DNA of 34,497 nt from Acarospora socialis (GCA_025617375.2 JAMYGW020000025.1:1-34497); one strand, 5' to 3'. Counted from the first letter of the stretch, positions 1 to 10,952 are shown. The notes: generated from the sequence alone by a model not told the origin. Made by a program: numbers and translations.

Positions 1-1118
1 AGATGTCTGAGATATACTCAAATGATGTTCATTGAAGTGAGTTGCTTGTCAAAAGTCCTTTGTAAGGGTCCACAGCCTCTTGACCATACAGTTGTAATCA
101 GGCTGACTTAGGATGATATCAAGTACTGACATTAAGGTCGTCATAAGATCATCACTGTGTGTGCGTTTGGACGTACGTTTGATATTTTGATAGTTTTTTC
201 TGCACAACGGCATGTTTCAAGTCCACTCTACTGTGGGCAACACCTGTTCAGCAGCCATGGCATGGATATGCTTCTGGTCCATCTTCATTTCGGATATAAA
301 ACCTGTGGGCAGGCGTGGGCGAATAACTCGCACTTTCGATCGCCTTTGGAGCGCAATGGACTTGCAACACTTCATGAAGCTGCGGTGAAATTCAAGTTCG
401 AACCTTAAGTCATACTCTACGCACATAAATAAGTCTCTTCCATCGGCGACGGCCATGTTATCGGCAAGTCACACTCAAGCCATCGCGAGCTGCCAGAACC
501 GGGCCGGCCCCTCGACCAGACAGGCCCTGTTGCCATTGTGCATGGAAGATCAAAGTCCGACAAATGCGGTCAAGAAGATCAACAACAACTACAAACCCCC
601 TTGAGAAACTTATTGAAACCTAATCCCGCGTAATGTTCAGCTATTAGCGGATAATCAATACGGTGTACAAGTACATAGTTGTCTTGTGGACGGAATCGAA
701 TGACATTCTCTTCAAAGGAGATCAAAAGCAGTTAGTATCCGAGCCATCGGCTAGCTTATAGAGATACGCACTGAATTTTGAGCAGCCGGGCACTCTGAGC
801 TTGAAAGGTTTGCAAGGTGGACCGAAGGAGGAGGTTCATGTACTGTAGCGACCGGGCACTGGGTAGCGTCCTGATAGAGCTCTGGGCACTATCCCACGAC
901 GAGTACGAAAGCTTGCCGGGCGTGCAAGGCGCGCGCCAGAGTTTTCCTCTATATAGGTAGGATATTTTACTAATGAGGGATCTTGTTCAACTCTATCCAT
1001 CTCAGAGTTACCATTCTGTAAGTTGCAATCTTTATATGTAAGTCTCCGCCTACCAAGGACGTAACACTTTGAACACTATCTTTCCCGAGGCAAGAAGCAC
1101 ATAGTTTTGCGAACTGTA
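1..1118. other. No recognisable gene
   Basis: Mixed-composition sequence with only short ORFs. A 79-codon ORF on the minus strand (217-456) and an 83-codon one on the plus strand overlap and neither resembles a family I know. A TATA-like run lies near 950 (tctatataggtagg), but no convincing coding exon follows it. I see no RNA gene or repeat here. Confidence 0.4.
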
Positions 1119-1438
1119 TCATAAACACTTAGTACATAGATATATTATAGAAGCGAGCCATGACCAACGTAACTTATAAGAGCTTTCTCTATCCTCAGTC
1201 GTACGGTTATAGTGGAACGACATCGGAGTCAATCTCCTCCCTCTTTGATTGGAGGAAGACGTTTTGCACCGTTTCGCTTCTTCCAAAACCTCTTGCACTC
1301 TCCCCAGATTGGCACGCTTCACTGAGGACTCTCCTCCTTGCATTGCCTCTCACACTTTTGTTGCAGAAGACTTGTCCGGTAATCGAATGCCGAAGGTTGC
1401 CGCAAAAGATAGCTACAACATAAGGATTTCTCATGATC

Positions 1439-2276
1439 TCAGGAGGGTGCCTGTCCCCCACATCTCGACAGGATCTTCATGTGAATCTTCAATGCTATCT
1501 TTCTTCCGTCATCGTCAGCGAATGTCATTGCTGTTTCTGCGTTTTGCTTTTTGACTAACTGCCAGCCTTCGTCTTGTGAGGGTAAGCTGTCCGACACAAT
1601 GGACGCTCCTGTGTGCAAGTTTGTGGGATCACCAAAGCCATGCTCTGCTAGAATGTCAATCGAAGGAGTATTGTCATCTCTTTCACTACTGTACTCTGTC
1701 GTTCTTGTTGTCACAGTTGGTAGCATTCGTAGGGTTGTGCCCGCAGTAAACCAGCATCGTTCTCAAAGCCGTTTCCAGCTTCCTCCCCTTCAACCCCCGG
1801 TCTCGTCGTCAGTTCCAGTGTAGTTCTCGGCCTGTCCTCGGCTTTGGTGCCTTCCAGGCGTCGCCTTCAGTGTTGTCCTCGGCATTGTCCTTGACGCTCA
1901 AAGAGCTAGTGATGATCCTCTCAACAAGTGCCTGTATCATCGGCGGATTGGAGAGCTTGAGAATGTGCTGGCAACGACTTCCTTGATGTCTATTGGAGGT
2001 ATTCAAGGACGGCGTCGGCCAGCTGTTTTGTTGACCTTTAACCACACAGGAACCCTGCTGACGTATGCCAATTGATGTGGTAAGCCAAAGTTTCACCAGA
2101 CTGCCGACACGTAGAGCGACGGTAATCGAAAAGGAACGCTTGAGACCTCCATGAGCATGGTCATGGTGTTCCATGGCATTGTGGTGAAAGAGAGTTGGTC
2201 TTCTGAAATTATATGTCAACGGTTGCTTTAAAAGGGGTACGTCAAGATTTTTAAAAAGAGTAAGGCACGGTAACAT
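1439..2276 (-). other. Weak, uncharacterised coding potential
   Basis: Two minus-strand ORFs (1809-2276, 155 codons; 1439-1726, 95 codons) sit in series. The downstream one has a polar, protein-like composition (Ser/Asp/Glu-rich, ending LSRCGGQAPS). I found no splice pair joining them that I trust and recognise no domain. Plus-strand ORFs over the same bases look like shadows. This could be the remains of a decayed gene or chance ORFs. Confidence 0.2.
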
Positions 2277-2540
2277 TTCACTCGAAAACTATCAACTCGC
2301 TTCAAGTTATGAAGGGTTGGCATTCGTGTAAGTTTATCAAATGGTCATTGATGCTAAGTCTAGGGCCTGACGTCGCAACCAAGAATAAACCTCTAGCCAA
2401 GAGACAAGATTGTTGTCAACCTTCACCCTCCTGTAACAGATTCCAGACCTTTGCTTCGCCTCAGCCCTGATCTTGTATGACCTATTGTAATAACCAGGGC
2501 AGCTATCTTGGAGGGGACAACTTGGCCTCACCTTCCGCAA

Positions 2541-4613
2541 TTATTTTCCCAACTGGTTGATGGTGGACTTACTGACAAGCCCAACTTCTTGCATCCACTT
2601 TGCTATTGTCTCATAGACTCTTTCAAAACCAAGGCGATGACTTTCTTGGCCCCTGAGTATCCAGTACTGAACCAAAACATCTACTTTCGAAGACTCAGGG
2701 GTATCAGTACCAAGAACGATATCTAGAAGATCACATATCTCCCTCTCCTTATCTCCATTTTCGAGTACTGGCATCGCACGCCACAACGAGTAAACGGCAT
2801 GTCGAACAACAGTTGCCGAATTGCCGATGAAGGTTCCTTTTTCCAACAGAGCGCAGAAGTCTACAAAGGGCTGGTCTGACTTCATGTCCTGGTGGAATGC
2901 GGTAGGACCAAGTTGAAGAAGTGATTCAAGAGCTCCTAATTTAACCGCCATTTCGTCGCAGTCCATGCCGTGAAGAATACTTCGACGTAGCTGGTCGCGA
3001 ATGGACATCGCAGCTGCGGTTTTCGCCCATTCGTGGAGTCCCACTAGCCCTTTGCCCTGTGGCGAACTAGCGAGGAGCATGAGAATATATAAATCATTCT
3101 TTTCGCGTTCGAGGCTGGGAAATTTCCGATATATCTCATCCCTACTTACGTTGGCGACGCACATCGGACTTGACAATTCATGACACTTCCATGGTGTGCA
3201 AGGCGCCTGCCCAAGCAACAGTATGGGTCTTACAGAGTAATTCCATCGGGACGCCCTTGACATTTGTTAGCATCATCAACGTACACGGGAAAATCTCTCC
3301 ATACCAGTTTATCGAGGCGATAAAGAAAGGTCAGCCTCTTGTTCAGGAGTGAGTACCATCCCGATGTATGATCGAGGTAGGAAGGCTCCACAAGATTTTC
3401 CACAAAGATTGCCGAACTGCGAATTTTCTCATCTATTTGGCGGATTCTGGACGGGTTACGTTCGGCCAAGTGCTTTAGATTAGGATCTGTTATTCCAAAT
3501 TTTCGACCGAGCAGAGTCAAGCTCTGATCCCGTGTGAAGAGCTGCGGTGGTCCGACGCGTTCTGGTGCTTCTGGTGGCCCTGTTCTGTTAATAGTGGCGA
3601 TTTGATGAAAGATATATGCCATTTGAAGCATCAAATCCAACGCAGAGCCTTGCGATAAGTCCCTCTTCGATGATACTTCCGTCTCTATCGCTGTCCCAAC
3701 GGCTTCTACACAAGCAAGCCATTGATGGGAAGGCAGCTTATAGAGCTTCTCAGCCTCGCAGCTACTGAAATCATCGACCAGCTCCATGAGAAGACGGAAA
3801 AGGTTGTTGCAGAATTGCAACCGAAACAGCAAGGGACTTGCCTAAACATGTCAACGAAGAATGCGAAGAAAGGAGTTATGGGAACTTACTTCGAGGAACC
3901 GGTAGAAAAGACAAAGATCAAAATGACCCTGATTCGCTTCTGATGCTGCAACTCGACGATAGCACTCGAGGTAGAGAGACGAGTAAGATACTCGTCTAGC
4001 ATGTTCAATAGATCTGGTCCACTTTGGGGTGTATCGTATTCGTCGATTCGTAGCGTTGAACCCGAGAGCTGATTCACAAGCTTCTCAACTAGTTCATGGT
4101 TTGATAGGTCAATAATAACGTCCCAATTAGTCCCACGTGAGTGTCGGTGTGGGAAAACAGCAATAACTGGTATCATGTCCGCAGTCACGCCGCTCTCTTC
4201 CAACCTCCGTTGCACGTCCATCACCGTCTCGACCTCTTTCGACATTTCTAGGCGGAAGAGGCACTGAGGTTCGTCGTGGCCGTTGGCAAACAGGTTCTGG
4301 AGTCTCGCAACCTATAGGGCGAAGATTAGAGACCATAGGTAGCTGTCATCAAGTCAAGTACTCACCTCTGCCACTTGCTTATCACCTCCTTGCTGGCAGT
4401 GCTGACTTCTTACATCGTGGAGTGATTGGCCTGGCTTTTTGAAGTGTCAGATACGTCAGCTACGACAGTGCGCGACCAAAGGGAGATGATGAATACATCG
4501 CCAGTTTCACATGAAGAGACCAGACAGTAATCGGAATCAGAATCGTCATCAGGAGTATTCTTTGTGACTGATGATGAGGGAATACTCAAATCCTTCGTAG
4601 GAGAGGCCTGCAT
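2541..4613 (-). CDS. Five-exon gene, uncharacterised ~615-residue protein
   Basis: Exons read on the minus strand: 4613-4497, 4434-4366, 4311-3890, 3836-3285, 3228-2541 (stop included); total 1848 nt, 615 residues, frame kept throughout. Introns are 62, 54, 53 and 56 nt. Donors read GTATTC, GTGAGT, GTAAGT and GTACGT; a perfect GCTAAC branch site lies at 3271-3266. I chose ATG 4613 because it opens a polar Ser/Asp-rich leader (MQASPTKDLS) that splices in frame; an in-frame ATG also exists at 4676. The leader is followed by a mixed alpha/beta-looking part with a conserved-looking stretch (LFRLEMSKEVETVMDVQRRL) and a helical C-terminal half suggestive of HEAT/ARM-like repeats. No membrane segment or signal peptide is visible. 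I cannot name the family, so function is unknown. One weak point: the exon 4 acceptor must be CAAG at 3838-3837, because the nearer TAG breaks the frame. Confidence 0.7.
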
Positions 4614-4699
4614 GCTGGTGATGAGAAGGGTGACTTTCAACTTGACTGAGTGGTCGTCCAAATGGCGATAGAGCACTTCCCAGGACTTAGAACGACTTC

Positions 4700-6250
4700 G
4701 CTTGGTAACTGGTGGTCAAAGAGTCACAATAATGTCGACGAAAAGTTGTAGGAAGATGGAAGAAATCGGTGGAGTATGGTCTTTCATGAGAAATAGAAGC
4801 ATGTGTAAATCAAGGTGTGATGGGGCACAGGGTAGGGCGAAGGGGCTCTTGGGCGCAAATACATGGGACTTTCAACGGTGAAGCCAGAAGCCGCATTGGG
4901 AATGACAAGGATCGGCATTCAATAACCTAACGCACGGTCGGAACACCCCGAAAGTACCTTGAACCTTACCTAGTCACTTCATGTCTGTACAGGACCTATG
5001 AGATGACCCTAGAACAATGAGACAGAGTCCAATAGGAAAGGCAACTGTGAGAGGCCACATGCATGCGGATGTCCCTGCCACAGAGATGCACAGCGTTCTC
5101 CTCGATAGGCTCAAATGCGAGAGGTACTTGTAGATGTTGTGAATATTGCGGTGGTCAATAATAATGATGGAAATATAAAGTCACGTAGAGTAAGGTCGAG
5201 CAAACTACTACAAGATCCCCAAACCCAACCGCCTCAGTATCAAATCCCGCCTCACAATGTCACACTCGAGCCGCCTGTACCTGAGAGGAATAGGATATCT
5301 GCGGTAATTACTGACCCTATTGAAGTGGGCATATGTTTGTTGCTTCGGACGAGTCGGATCAGACGAAACAAATCACTATGACTGGGACGCGGCAAGAAGA
5401 TCTCCTTGGGGCTGCAAGCCAGTAAAGGATCATTGAGGTCGGTACTCCGTACTCCTTATCTCTCGAGGCTGGCTAACGTGGGCGGGCGGCGCCGCAGTGG
5501 CTCCTTTTAGAAACCCTTTTGAACTTTTAGTGGTTCTCGAGGTCCGACGAGCATGGTTCGCCTCACTGAATGTATTTGATAGACGCCCGAGACTTAGGTA
5601 CCATGGACGGATGAGATTCTAGATCTAGCTTAGACAGCAACTAGTTACACATAGATACTCGAGTGCACATTGATGCTATAGGATTATTACTAATGCCGTA
5701 AAAAGCCGAAGGAGCTCGCTCTCCTAGTGGCTGTGCGTGCATAGAGTTGATTGTAAATGGTTTAAGGTCACGGAACTCCTCAGTAAAGAATATGTCATAT
5801 GATCTCCCTTTCAATCAGGTATTAAGGAGCGTCTCAGTAGTCGCAGCAGCGAGGTTAGATCGAGATCTTGATATTAAGGAGGCATCCATGTGGAAATTTG
5901 AGCAGGAGGAGGAGGGTAAGGTTGGTACTCGTTGTACCTTCGCACTTGAGGAGCCAAGTGCCAAGCGAGCCACTTGCGGAAAAGGTTGAGATCAGCCGCA
6001 GAGCCACCTCATTTCCTACCTACGGTATACACAATCGCCAGTTGTTCGAGCCAGCCACTTAAGCGAGCCATCAAAAAAAACATGTAAAAATCACACAAGT
6101 TTTTGAAATGCTATAACTTCACAACATCTATATGAATTCTAGAGATTTAATCTGTAAAATGATTATAGATATCATGCATATGTATAATACCTGTCGTTCT
6201 CCCGCTCTCTTTCGATGTTATTCCATCTGGGCGTGATGGAGCAGTCCTTC
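4700..6250. other. Intergenic, no gene recognised
   Basis: Upstream of the 615-residue gene. An 88-codon plus-strand ORF (5115-5381) and overlapping ORFs at 5747-6062 show no family resemblance. Composition is ordinary rather than AT-rich, so this is not one of the mutated repeat blocks. I see no RNA gene. Confidence 0.35.
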
Positions 6251-6260
6251 AGTCAATAAT

Positions 6261-6588
6261 ATTAGAGAGGATTTGCCGCTCTACCAACTCCCAGATCAAC
6301 TGCCTGATCAGATAATAGCTGAATGGGGCAGTCACTGCGGGGGGGCCCTTAGTTGAACGGCCAAACCATACAGTTGGTACTCCGTAGACCGATTCAACTG
6401 CCTTCCTACGTTTAGCAGCTACACATATAGTTAGCTTGATGTTGTAACTAATTTTCGAGAGCAACGCGATGCCCAAAGTACACAAGAGTGCACTAAAAAC
6501 TCATAACTTTCATAAGTTTCAAAGTACAAGATTCCGATCAGGCAGTTAAACTGGGAGTTGGTAGTTAGAGCGGCAAAACCTCTCTAAT
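6261..6588. mobile_element. MITE-like element with ~50-bp terminal inverted repeats
   Basis: The left end reads attagagaggatttgccgct and the right end, reverse-complemented, reads attagagaggttttgccgct. The match continues through (ctaccaactccca...aactgcctgatc) for about 50 bp per arm with a few mismatches and a 3-4 base insertion. The element is about 328 bp and has no transposase. The target-site duplication is ambiguous: TAAT on the left against TAGT on the right, or simply TA. The 78-codon minus-strand ORF inside it (6249-6485) covers the left arm and is not a gene. The arrangement fits a non-autonomous DNA transposon. Confidence 0.8.
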
Positions 6589-6599
6589 TAGTAAGTACT

Positions 6600-7400
6600 G
6601 TACGGGATGCCACGAGTTATGTCTCCTTTCCAGTCATAAAATGTCGCCTTAATTATACCCCACTCTCCGTCGTAAACCCATGTGTGTCTAAATTACTTGC
6701 TTTTATCGACATGATGGCAGATTCTCTTCAGCCTTTCACGCCATAGCAGATTCCGAATTAGCAGCAATCCCTCAAGCCAGACATCCCGTTCCACACCATT
6801 CTTTCATCAAAAGGGAACCCAGACAAGGGCGTACGCGCGGGAAGATATGAGGCAATACTCCCACCCCCTCTCGCTACACCCTCCAGAACTTACCAACGGG
6901 CAGCACTTACAAACAAGTTGTGCTCGCGTCGATGGGCTCGCTCGGAAGCGAACCGTTATGCCATACGTCAGGTCCACAAAACGGCGGGACAACTGCTCCC
7001 GGTCAAGCAGAATGGAATGTCTTTGACGGACAGCCTCGGTTACTATGGTCGCAAGAGAGAACGCAGTGATTCTGCCCGAGACCACCGAAGTTCATCACAA
7101 GATACTGGGTGGTTGTCAAGAGGTGAAATTGAAGGCACTGCCGCAGTTTCAGTGAGCATAGAGTAGCTCGAGATACTTAATTGGGTGAGGATGCCTGCCC
7201 AAATTTGGCGACTCTGTATTGAGTATGTTCGCTCTTAAGTGGTCAAATGCGAATTGAGGTAGCAGTAGGGGAGTCGGAGCAATCTTATCAGTCGTAAGTA
7301 GGCCATACGCAAATACATACAGTCACCTAACTCTTACACCCTAGGCCTGATCCATCGTGCGGTTCCGAATCTACAGATAAGAACCGAGGCTATCAGGGCG
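6600..7400. other. No gene recognised
   Basis: Short overlapping ORFs on both strands (for example 6807-7085 minus and 6918-7166 plus) give no recognisable product. The stretch lies between the MITE and the zinc-finger remnant. I see no repeat or RNA gene. Confidence 0.35.
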
Positions 7401-7408
7401 CAAGCACG

Positions 7409-7618
7409 ATGGGCTCGTCAGTTGTCAGCAAGCTGCCACAACCAAAGTGTTTCGATCATGGATGCAACGGCCGAGAGTTCTCCGCAATGACCAATGTCAT
7501 TCGTCACAAGCGGGAGAGACCCTGCACTACAACCAAGTCGTACTGTTCAGTTTGCGGAGCCGGTCACCAGACCGACAGCGAGGAATTCGCACACAGAGTA
7601 TGGAAAATGCAAACCTAG
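7409..7618 (+). pseudogene. Remnant of a fungal C2H2-type zinc-finger gene
   Basis: The 69-codon ORF starts at a true ATG. It contains a finger-like array: CFDHGC (C-X4-C) followed by GREFSAMTNVIRHKRE, then KSYCSVCGAGH (C-X2-C). The spacing and the GREFS...RHKRE signature resemble the paired C2H2 fingers at the C-terminus of many fungal regulatory proteins. Such proteins usually continue to a second His and are several hundred residues long. Here the frame stops soon after the second Cys pair and I find no upstream exon. I therefore read it as a truncated fragment; a very small genuine protein is less likely. Confidence 0.45.
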
Positions 7619-7678
7619 ATCCGAGACTGGGAACGAGACTGAGGAGTGGGTATAGATGAAGGCGGATTCGTTTGATGA

Positions 7679-8157
7679 TTATTGCTCGCTGTGACTCAGT
7701 AACGCGATCACGAACTTCCCGCAAATAGCCTTCTCATTGTTTCTAAAACTCCTCAGCAACTTCTTCTGGATTGGCTCCATTCCTGGCTCGGTGCTGTGCC
7801 AGTAAGTTGTACCAATGACATAAACTCCTAAACTGACGCGAGTCTTAGGAATTCGCTTCATTGGGTCGTCCGCAAGTGCTACCTCACCGTCTCGCCCCCG
7901 TCCATCCTCCTCCTCACTGTCTCCCTGTTGAAACCCTGAATAAAGGCCCGGACTACCTTCAGTGGAGGTAGACTCACCAGATTCAGGAGAGTTATCCTTC
8001 TGCATTTCGAATATCTTCAAAGCTGTTGCAGTCTCTGTGACGGGGATCTCCTTGAGACGGGATGGCTTGTACAACTTCCTTGATCTCGCTGGCTCCGTCG
8101 CTGACTCCCTCGTCGCCTCCCTCGTCGGCTTGTTCGGAGGCTCCCTCCTCTACTGGT
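7679..8157 (-). CDS. Uncharacterised ORF, charged and low-complexity N-terminus
   Basis: The open frame runs from just after a stop near 8158 to the stop at 7679. The first part is a short repeated motif rich in Thr-Arg-Glu-Ala/Pro (about 8100-8157), mirrored in DNA as repeats of ccctcgtcg. A Ser/Glu/Gly-rich acidic stretch follows (SEEEDGRGRDGE), then a more globular tail (VYVIGTTYWHSTEPG, LRSFRNNEKAICGKF). No family is recognised. There is no ATG in the first part; a possible upstream intron ending CCAGTAG lies at the left limit of the frame, but I could not match its phase to an upstream exon. It may be the last exon of a gene or a remnant. Confidence 0.35.
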
Positions 8158-8339
8158 GGAGTCTGATCATAGTGACCTTAGCACCGATGCTCCACGAAGC
8201 CGCACCTTACCGCAGCGCCTCATATTGTCAAGCCCTATGGATCCGTGACAATATATATTTATTTGTAGTTTTAACGGCTATTTCGAAGCGCATAGTGGCC
8301 AGATTCGTGACATTTCTTCAGGTTACAGTGCTATGAATA

Positions 8340-8804
8340 TGTAGATGCCAAAACCTTAGGTGCACACCCCTCATGAATTTTTTTTCGCAGAGATATTCAC
8401 CACATAGATCCATCACCCACACAGATAATTTGACACTGCAAATTCAGGATCTAATAGTTCTGAGTGAGTACAATTGATTCTCATACAGTCAGCTATCAAA
8501 AACAACGTGATTAGTATGAGAATCATAGATATCAATTACTGAAAATTTTCAGCCGCAAAGGCTTGGCAGACGGAAATCTCCGAGAATAAATTACACATTG
8601 TAATTTGTAATATATCAGCGTGAAACCTCAACAATTTGTGTGACTGCATACTACAAAAGTTGAGCATCAATTGCACTCAGTCAGGACTATAAGATCCTGA
8701 ACTTGCAGCGTCAAATTATCTGTGTGGGTGGTGGATCCATGTGGTGAATCTCTCTGCGAAAAAAAATTCATGAGGGATGTGCACCTAAGGTTTTGGCATC
8801 TACA
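8340..8804. mobile_element. MITE with long terminal inverted repeats, TA duplication
   Basis: The element begins tgtagatgccaaaaccttag and ends with its reverse complement. The arms match almost without gaps for about 115 bp and continue with lower identity to about 145 bp (around 8485), leaving a small core. TA flanks both ends (8338-8339 and 8805-8806), the target duplication expected of Tc1/mariner-type elements. No transposase is encoded. Arm-to-arm mismatches are few (for example cacccctcat against catccctcat), so the copy is not old. An additional partial inverted repeat (gattctcatac / gtatgagaatc) sits inside the core. Confidence 0.9.
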
Positions 8805-8806
8805 TA

Positions 8807-9320
8807 TGTATTACTCAGAGTTATAAACGTCGTAACCTCGCTTTCGCGTGTACTCTCTCGTAGTAGTAGGCTACGGTTTGTTGCGAGGTCTCTTGGGGTT
8901 TAGAAACACTCTCGAAAGTCCATGATGACACTATGCATCACATCCGTGAGTAGGGCGTGCCAGTCTCAAGCCCAATCTCCCTCCGCGAAGGCCAAGTCTC
9001 CCTGGATGTGAAGTCGCATATTAGCGTTCACGAAGGTGCTAGAGCCTGTGCTCCTATGTACATGAGGGTTTCGCCGGAAGAGTGGACCGGATTGTAAGCA
9101 GACTGCTTGAGATTCGGTGGTCAGCTTGCCAAAGGTGGCCCGCACAGTGGCGTAACCTATGGGGCAAGGGGAGTTTCTGTTTATAGTATTATATTAGTAA
9201 AAATCTGATATATCGTGATTTTCAAAGATTGCTAAGTCCTTTGCTTGATGTTGTGAGATAATATTTCTTCAACTTCTCCTTGGAAAGAAGTAGAAGACAA
9301 CTTCATGTCGTCCATACACG
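8807..9320. other. No gene recognised
   Basis: Ordinary-composition sequence between the MITE and the 3' end of the syntaxin gene. It has no ORF over about 60 codons with recognisable content, no repeat and no RNA gene that I can see. The last part presumably carries the 3' untranslated region of the syntaxin gene. Confidence 0.35.
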
Positions 9321-9326
9321 GCAGTA

Positions 9327-10159
9327 CTACTTTTTCAGGCCAAATACCAATGCCAATATCAACGCTAATGCGCAAACAATGAGAATCACGACGAACAAGA
9401 TCCACCGCTTCAGGTTCTTCATTTTCCTTGCAATTTCGTTCGCACCTCTTAGCTGCTTATTTCCGGCCTCTACGTTTCCCACGGTTTCCGCCGCGCCCGC
9501 CTCACAGGCGTTTACTGCATTATCTTGTGTCTTAACAATGGAACTGATATTTTCATTGAGATGGGCTATCTCCGTAAGTTTATCTTCTATTTTCTTAACA
9601 CTATCGTGCCTTGCACTTGTATTGCTGGACACGGTGCTCATTGCACCAGCTCGCGCCAGCTGATGTTATCTACGTAAGTAAAACCGCAAACTGGACGCTT
9701 TGGGCTCGCAGTCTCACTCACAGCAAACCTGAAAACTCCCATATCCCTGTCCTCTAAATATCTTGCACTCACTTCAGCCACAGAGGCGTTCGGATTAACA
9801 ATCCGATACTCTCGTACATACTGCTCTCTGCGGTGCTGCTGATACTTCTGCTCCTTTTGCTGGTACTCCTTCAGGGCTCTCTCAAGACGATTTTCCAGTC
9901 TTGTGATATGGGTTTGCTTTATTTTTTTGTTAGGGCTTGCTGACGGCATCTCTGCTGCATCGCGTTCAAGAAACTTTATGCGGCCCTGGATTTGCGAGCG
10001 AGTCTCTATCATGGCGCTTTTGAGAGCAGAGGTGGAAGTCAGGTCAAGATGGCTGACAGTGCGATGCTGGAGGGTGTCAATTTGGGCGATAGTGGAGTTT
10101 AGGCCGTCGATACAACCACAGATCTCGTTGACGATATTGCAAAATTCGGGAATATTCAT
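9327..10159 (-). CDS. Plasma-membrane-type syntaxin (Qa-SNARE)
   Basis: Two exons: 10159-9722 and 9659-9327, giving 256 residues. The 62-nt intron has a GTGAGT donor and CAG acceptor; an earlier TAG in the intron would break the frame. Residues 1-~140 are helical and resemble the Habc bundle of Sso1-like syntaxins, ending in the family-like NPNASVAEVSARYLED. Residues ~164-225 are the SNARE heptad region with the zero-layer Gln at about 191 (SSIVKTQDNAVNACEAG). A single C-terminal transmembrane segment (WILFVVILIVCALALILALV) with a short GLKK tail anchors the protein. Family role: membrane-fusion receptor for secretory vesicles. It is a little shorter than the usual ~290 residues, and its sequence drifts from the standard syntaxin, suggesting an extra paralogue rather than the housekeeping copy. 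ATG 10159 is the natural start. Confidence 0.9.
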
Positions 10160-10689
10160 ACCGTCGGTTTAGGTTTGAAAAAAGGTAGATGTCTGTTGCT
10201 AATGATTTGAGAGGTTTGAACGCTCAAGATGGGCTATAGTTGGGTTCTGAGTGTTATTATTGTGCTTGTTACTGCTGTTTGGTGGAAGAGTAACAAGGAT
10301 GCAAGTAAAACAGCACTATGAACAATGTTATCAGCAATAAAACCTCAGATGACACACTACATAATAACAATAGATGTTGGGTCTTCAAGGTGAGTAATAT
10401 AACTTCATATACATCCAAGGTGTAACCAAAGCCTAGACAGGCTTAGTATTAGGATCATTATACGAGTGGATGGAAGATGTAATTTCTAAGGATCTACCTA
10501 TGGAAAATCTTTACTATATAGCTATAGAGGTGCCTTCCATATCTAGCAATTAGCCCATTAAGCCCATGACGACAGCGAGGTTTGCAAGTGGCCCGGTGGG
10601 CCACGTCCGAAGGTCGAGGCCGAAATAGCGAGGCTATGCCCTATCCATAACACTTAGTAGATTCAATGACTAGTCAGAAAACATTTATC
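10160..10689. other. Intergenic, with a perfect GC hairpin
   Basis: Upstream region of the syntaxin gene, grading into AT-rich sequence. No gene is seen. At 10588-10604 a perfect short palindrome (gtggccc-ggt-gggccac) lies in a locally GC-rich patch (10560-10640) that ends ccataacac. This resembles the end of the LTR family found elsewhere in the window, so the patch may be a fragment of another LTR. Confidence 0.35.
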
Positions 10690-10952
10690 TGTTATGTTCC
10701 TGACCTGAGATTCCTTGGGTATTAGGGCTAAGGGTTTTGTGCTGTAGAGTATAATGGGTGTAAGGTATGATTGGTAAGTTTTATTGTAGGATAAATATAT
10801 GAGTTGATACTAAGTCTATGGTTACGATGATTATTTGTTCAGGTAGGATTTGGGCATTTTACCATGTGGTGGGCACCTTGGTGGCTAGCCCAGATAGCGG
10901 ATAAACGTTCTTCTGCTGTGTGTTCGCAGAGCTCTATGGGATGTTCGTGACA
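10690..10952 (-). repeat. Divergent solo LTR, reverse orientation
   Basis: The first ~55 bases (tgttatgttcctgacctgag onward) match the reverse complement of the 3' end of the LTR at 19973-20304, including tgacctgagat, cttgggtat, tagggcta and tttgtgct. Similarity fades further in. The other end reads ttcgtgaca, giving TG...CA termini and a length of about 263 bp. No matching target duplication is evident. No internal retrotransposon sequence of that family is attached, so it is a solo LTR or an older subfamily member. Confidence 0.6.

Noticed and set aside
7962-8336. 124-codon plus-strand ORF with membrane-like segments
   Set aside because: It overlaps the opposite-strand ORF and lies over repeated ccctcgtcg-type sequence; composition looks antisense-derived and no family is recognised.
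9280-9663. 127-codon plus-strand ORF with hydrophobic stretches
   Set aside because: Antisense of the syntaxin SNARE and membrane-anchor exon; hydrophobicity is a by-product.
9903-10172. 89-codon plus-strand ORF
   Set aside because: It is the antisense of the syntaxin Habc exon; the minus-strand reading has clear family features.
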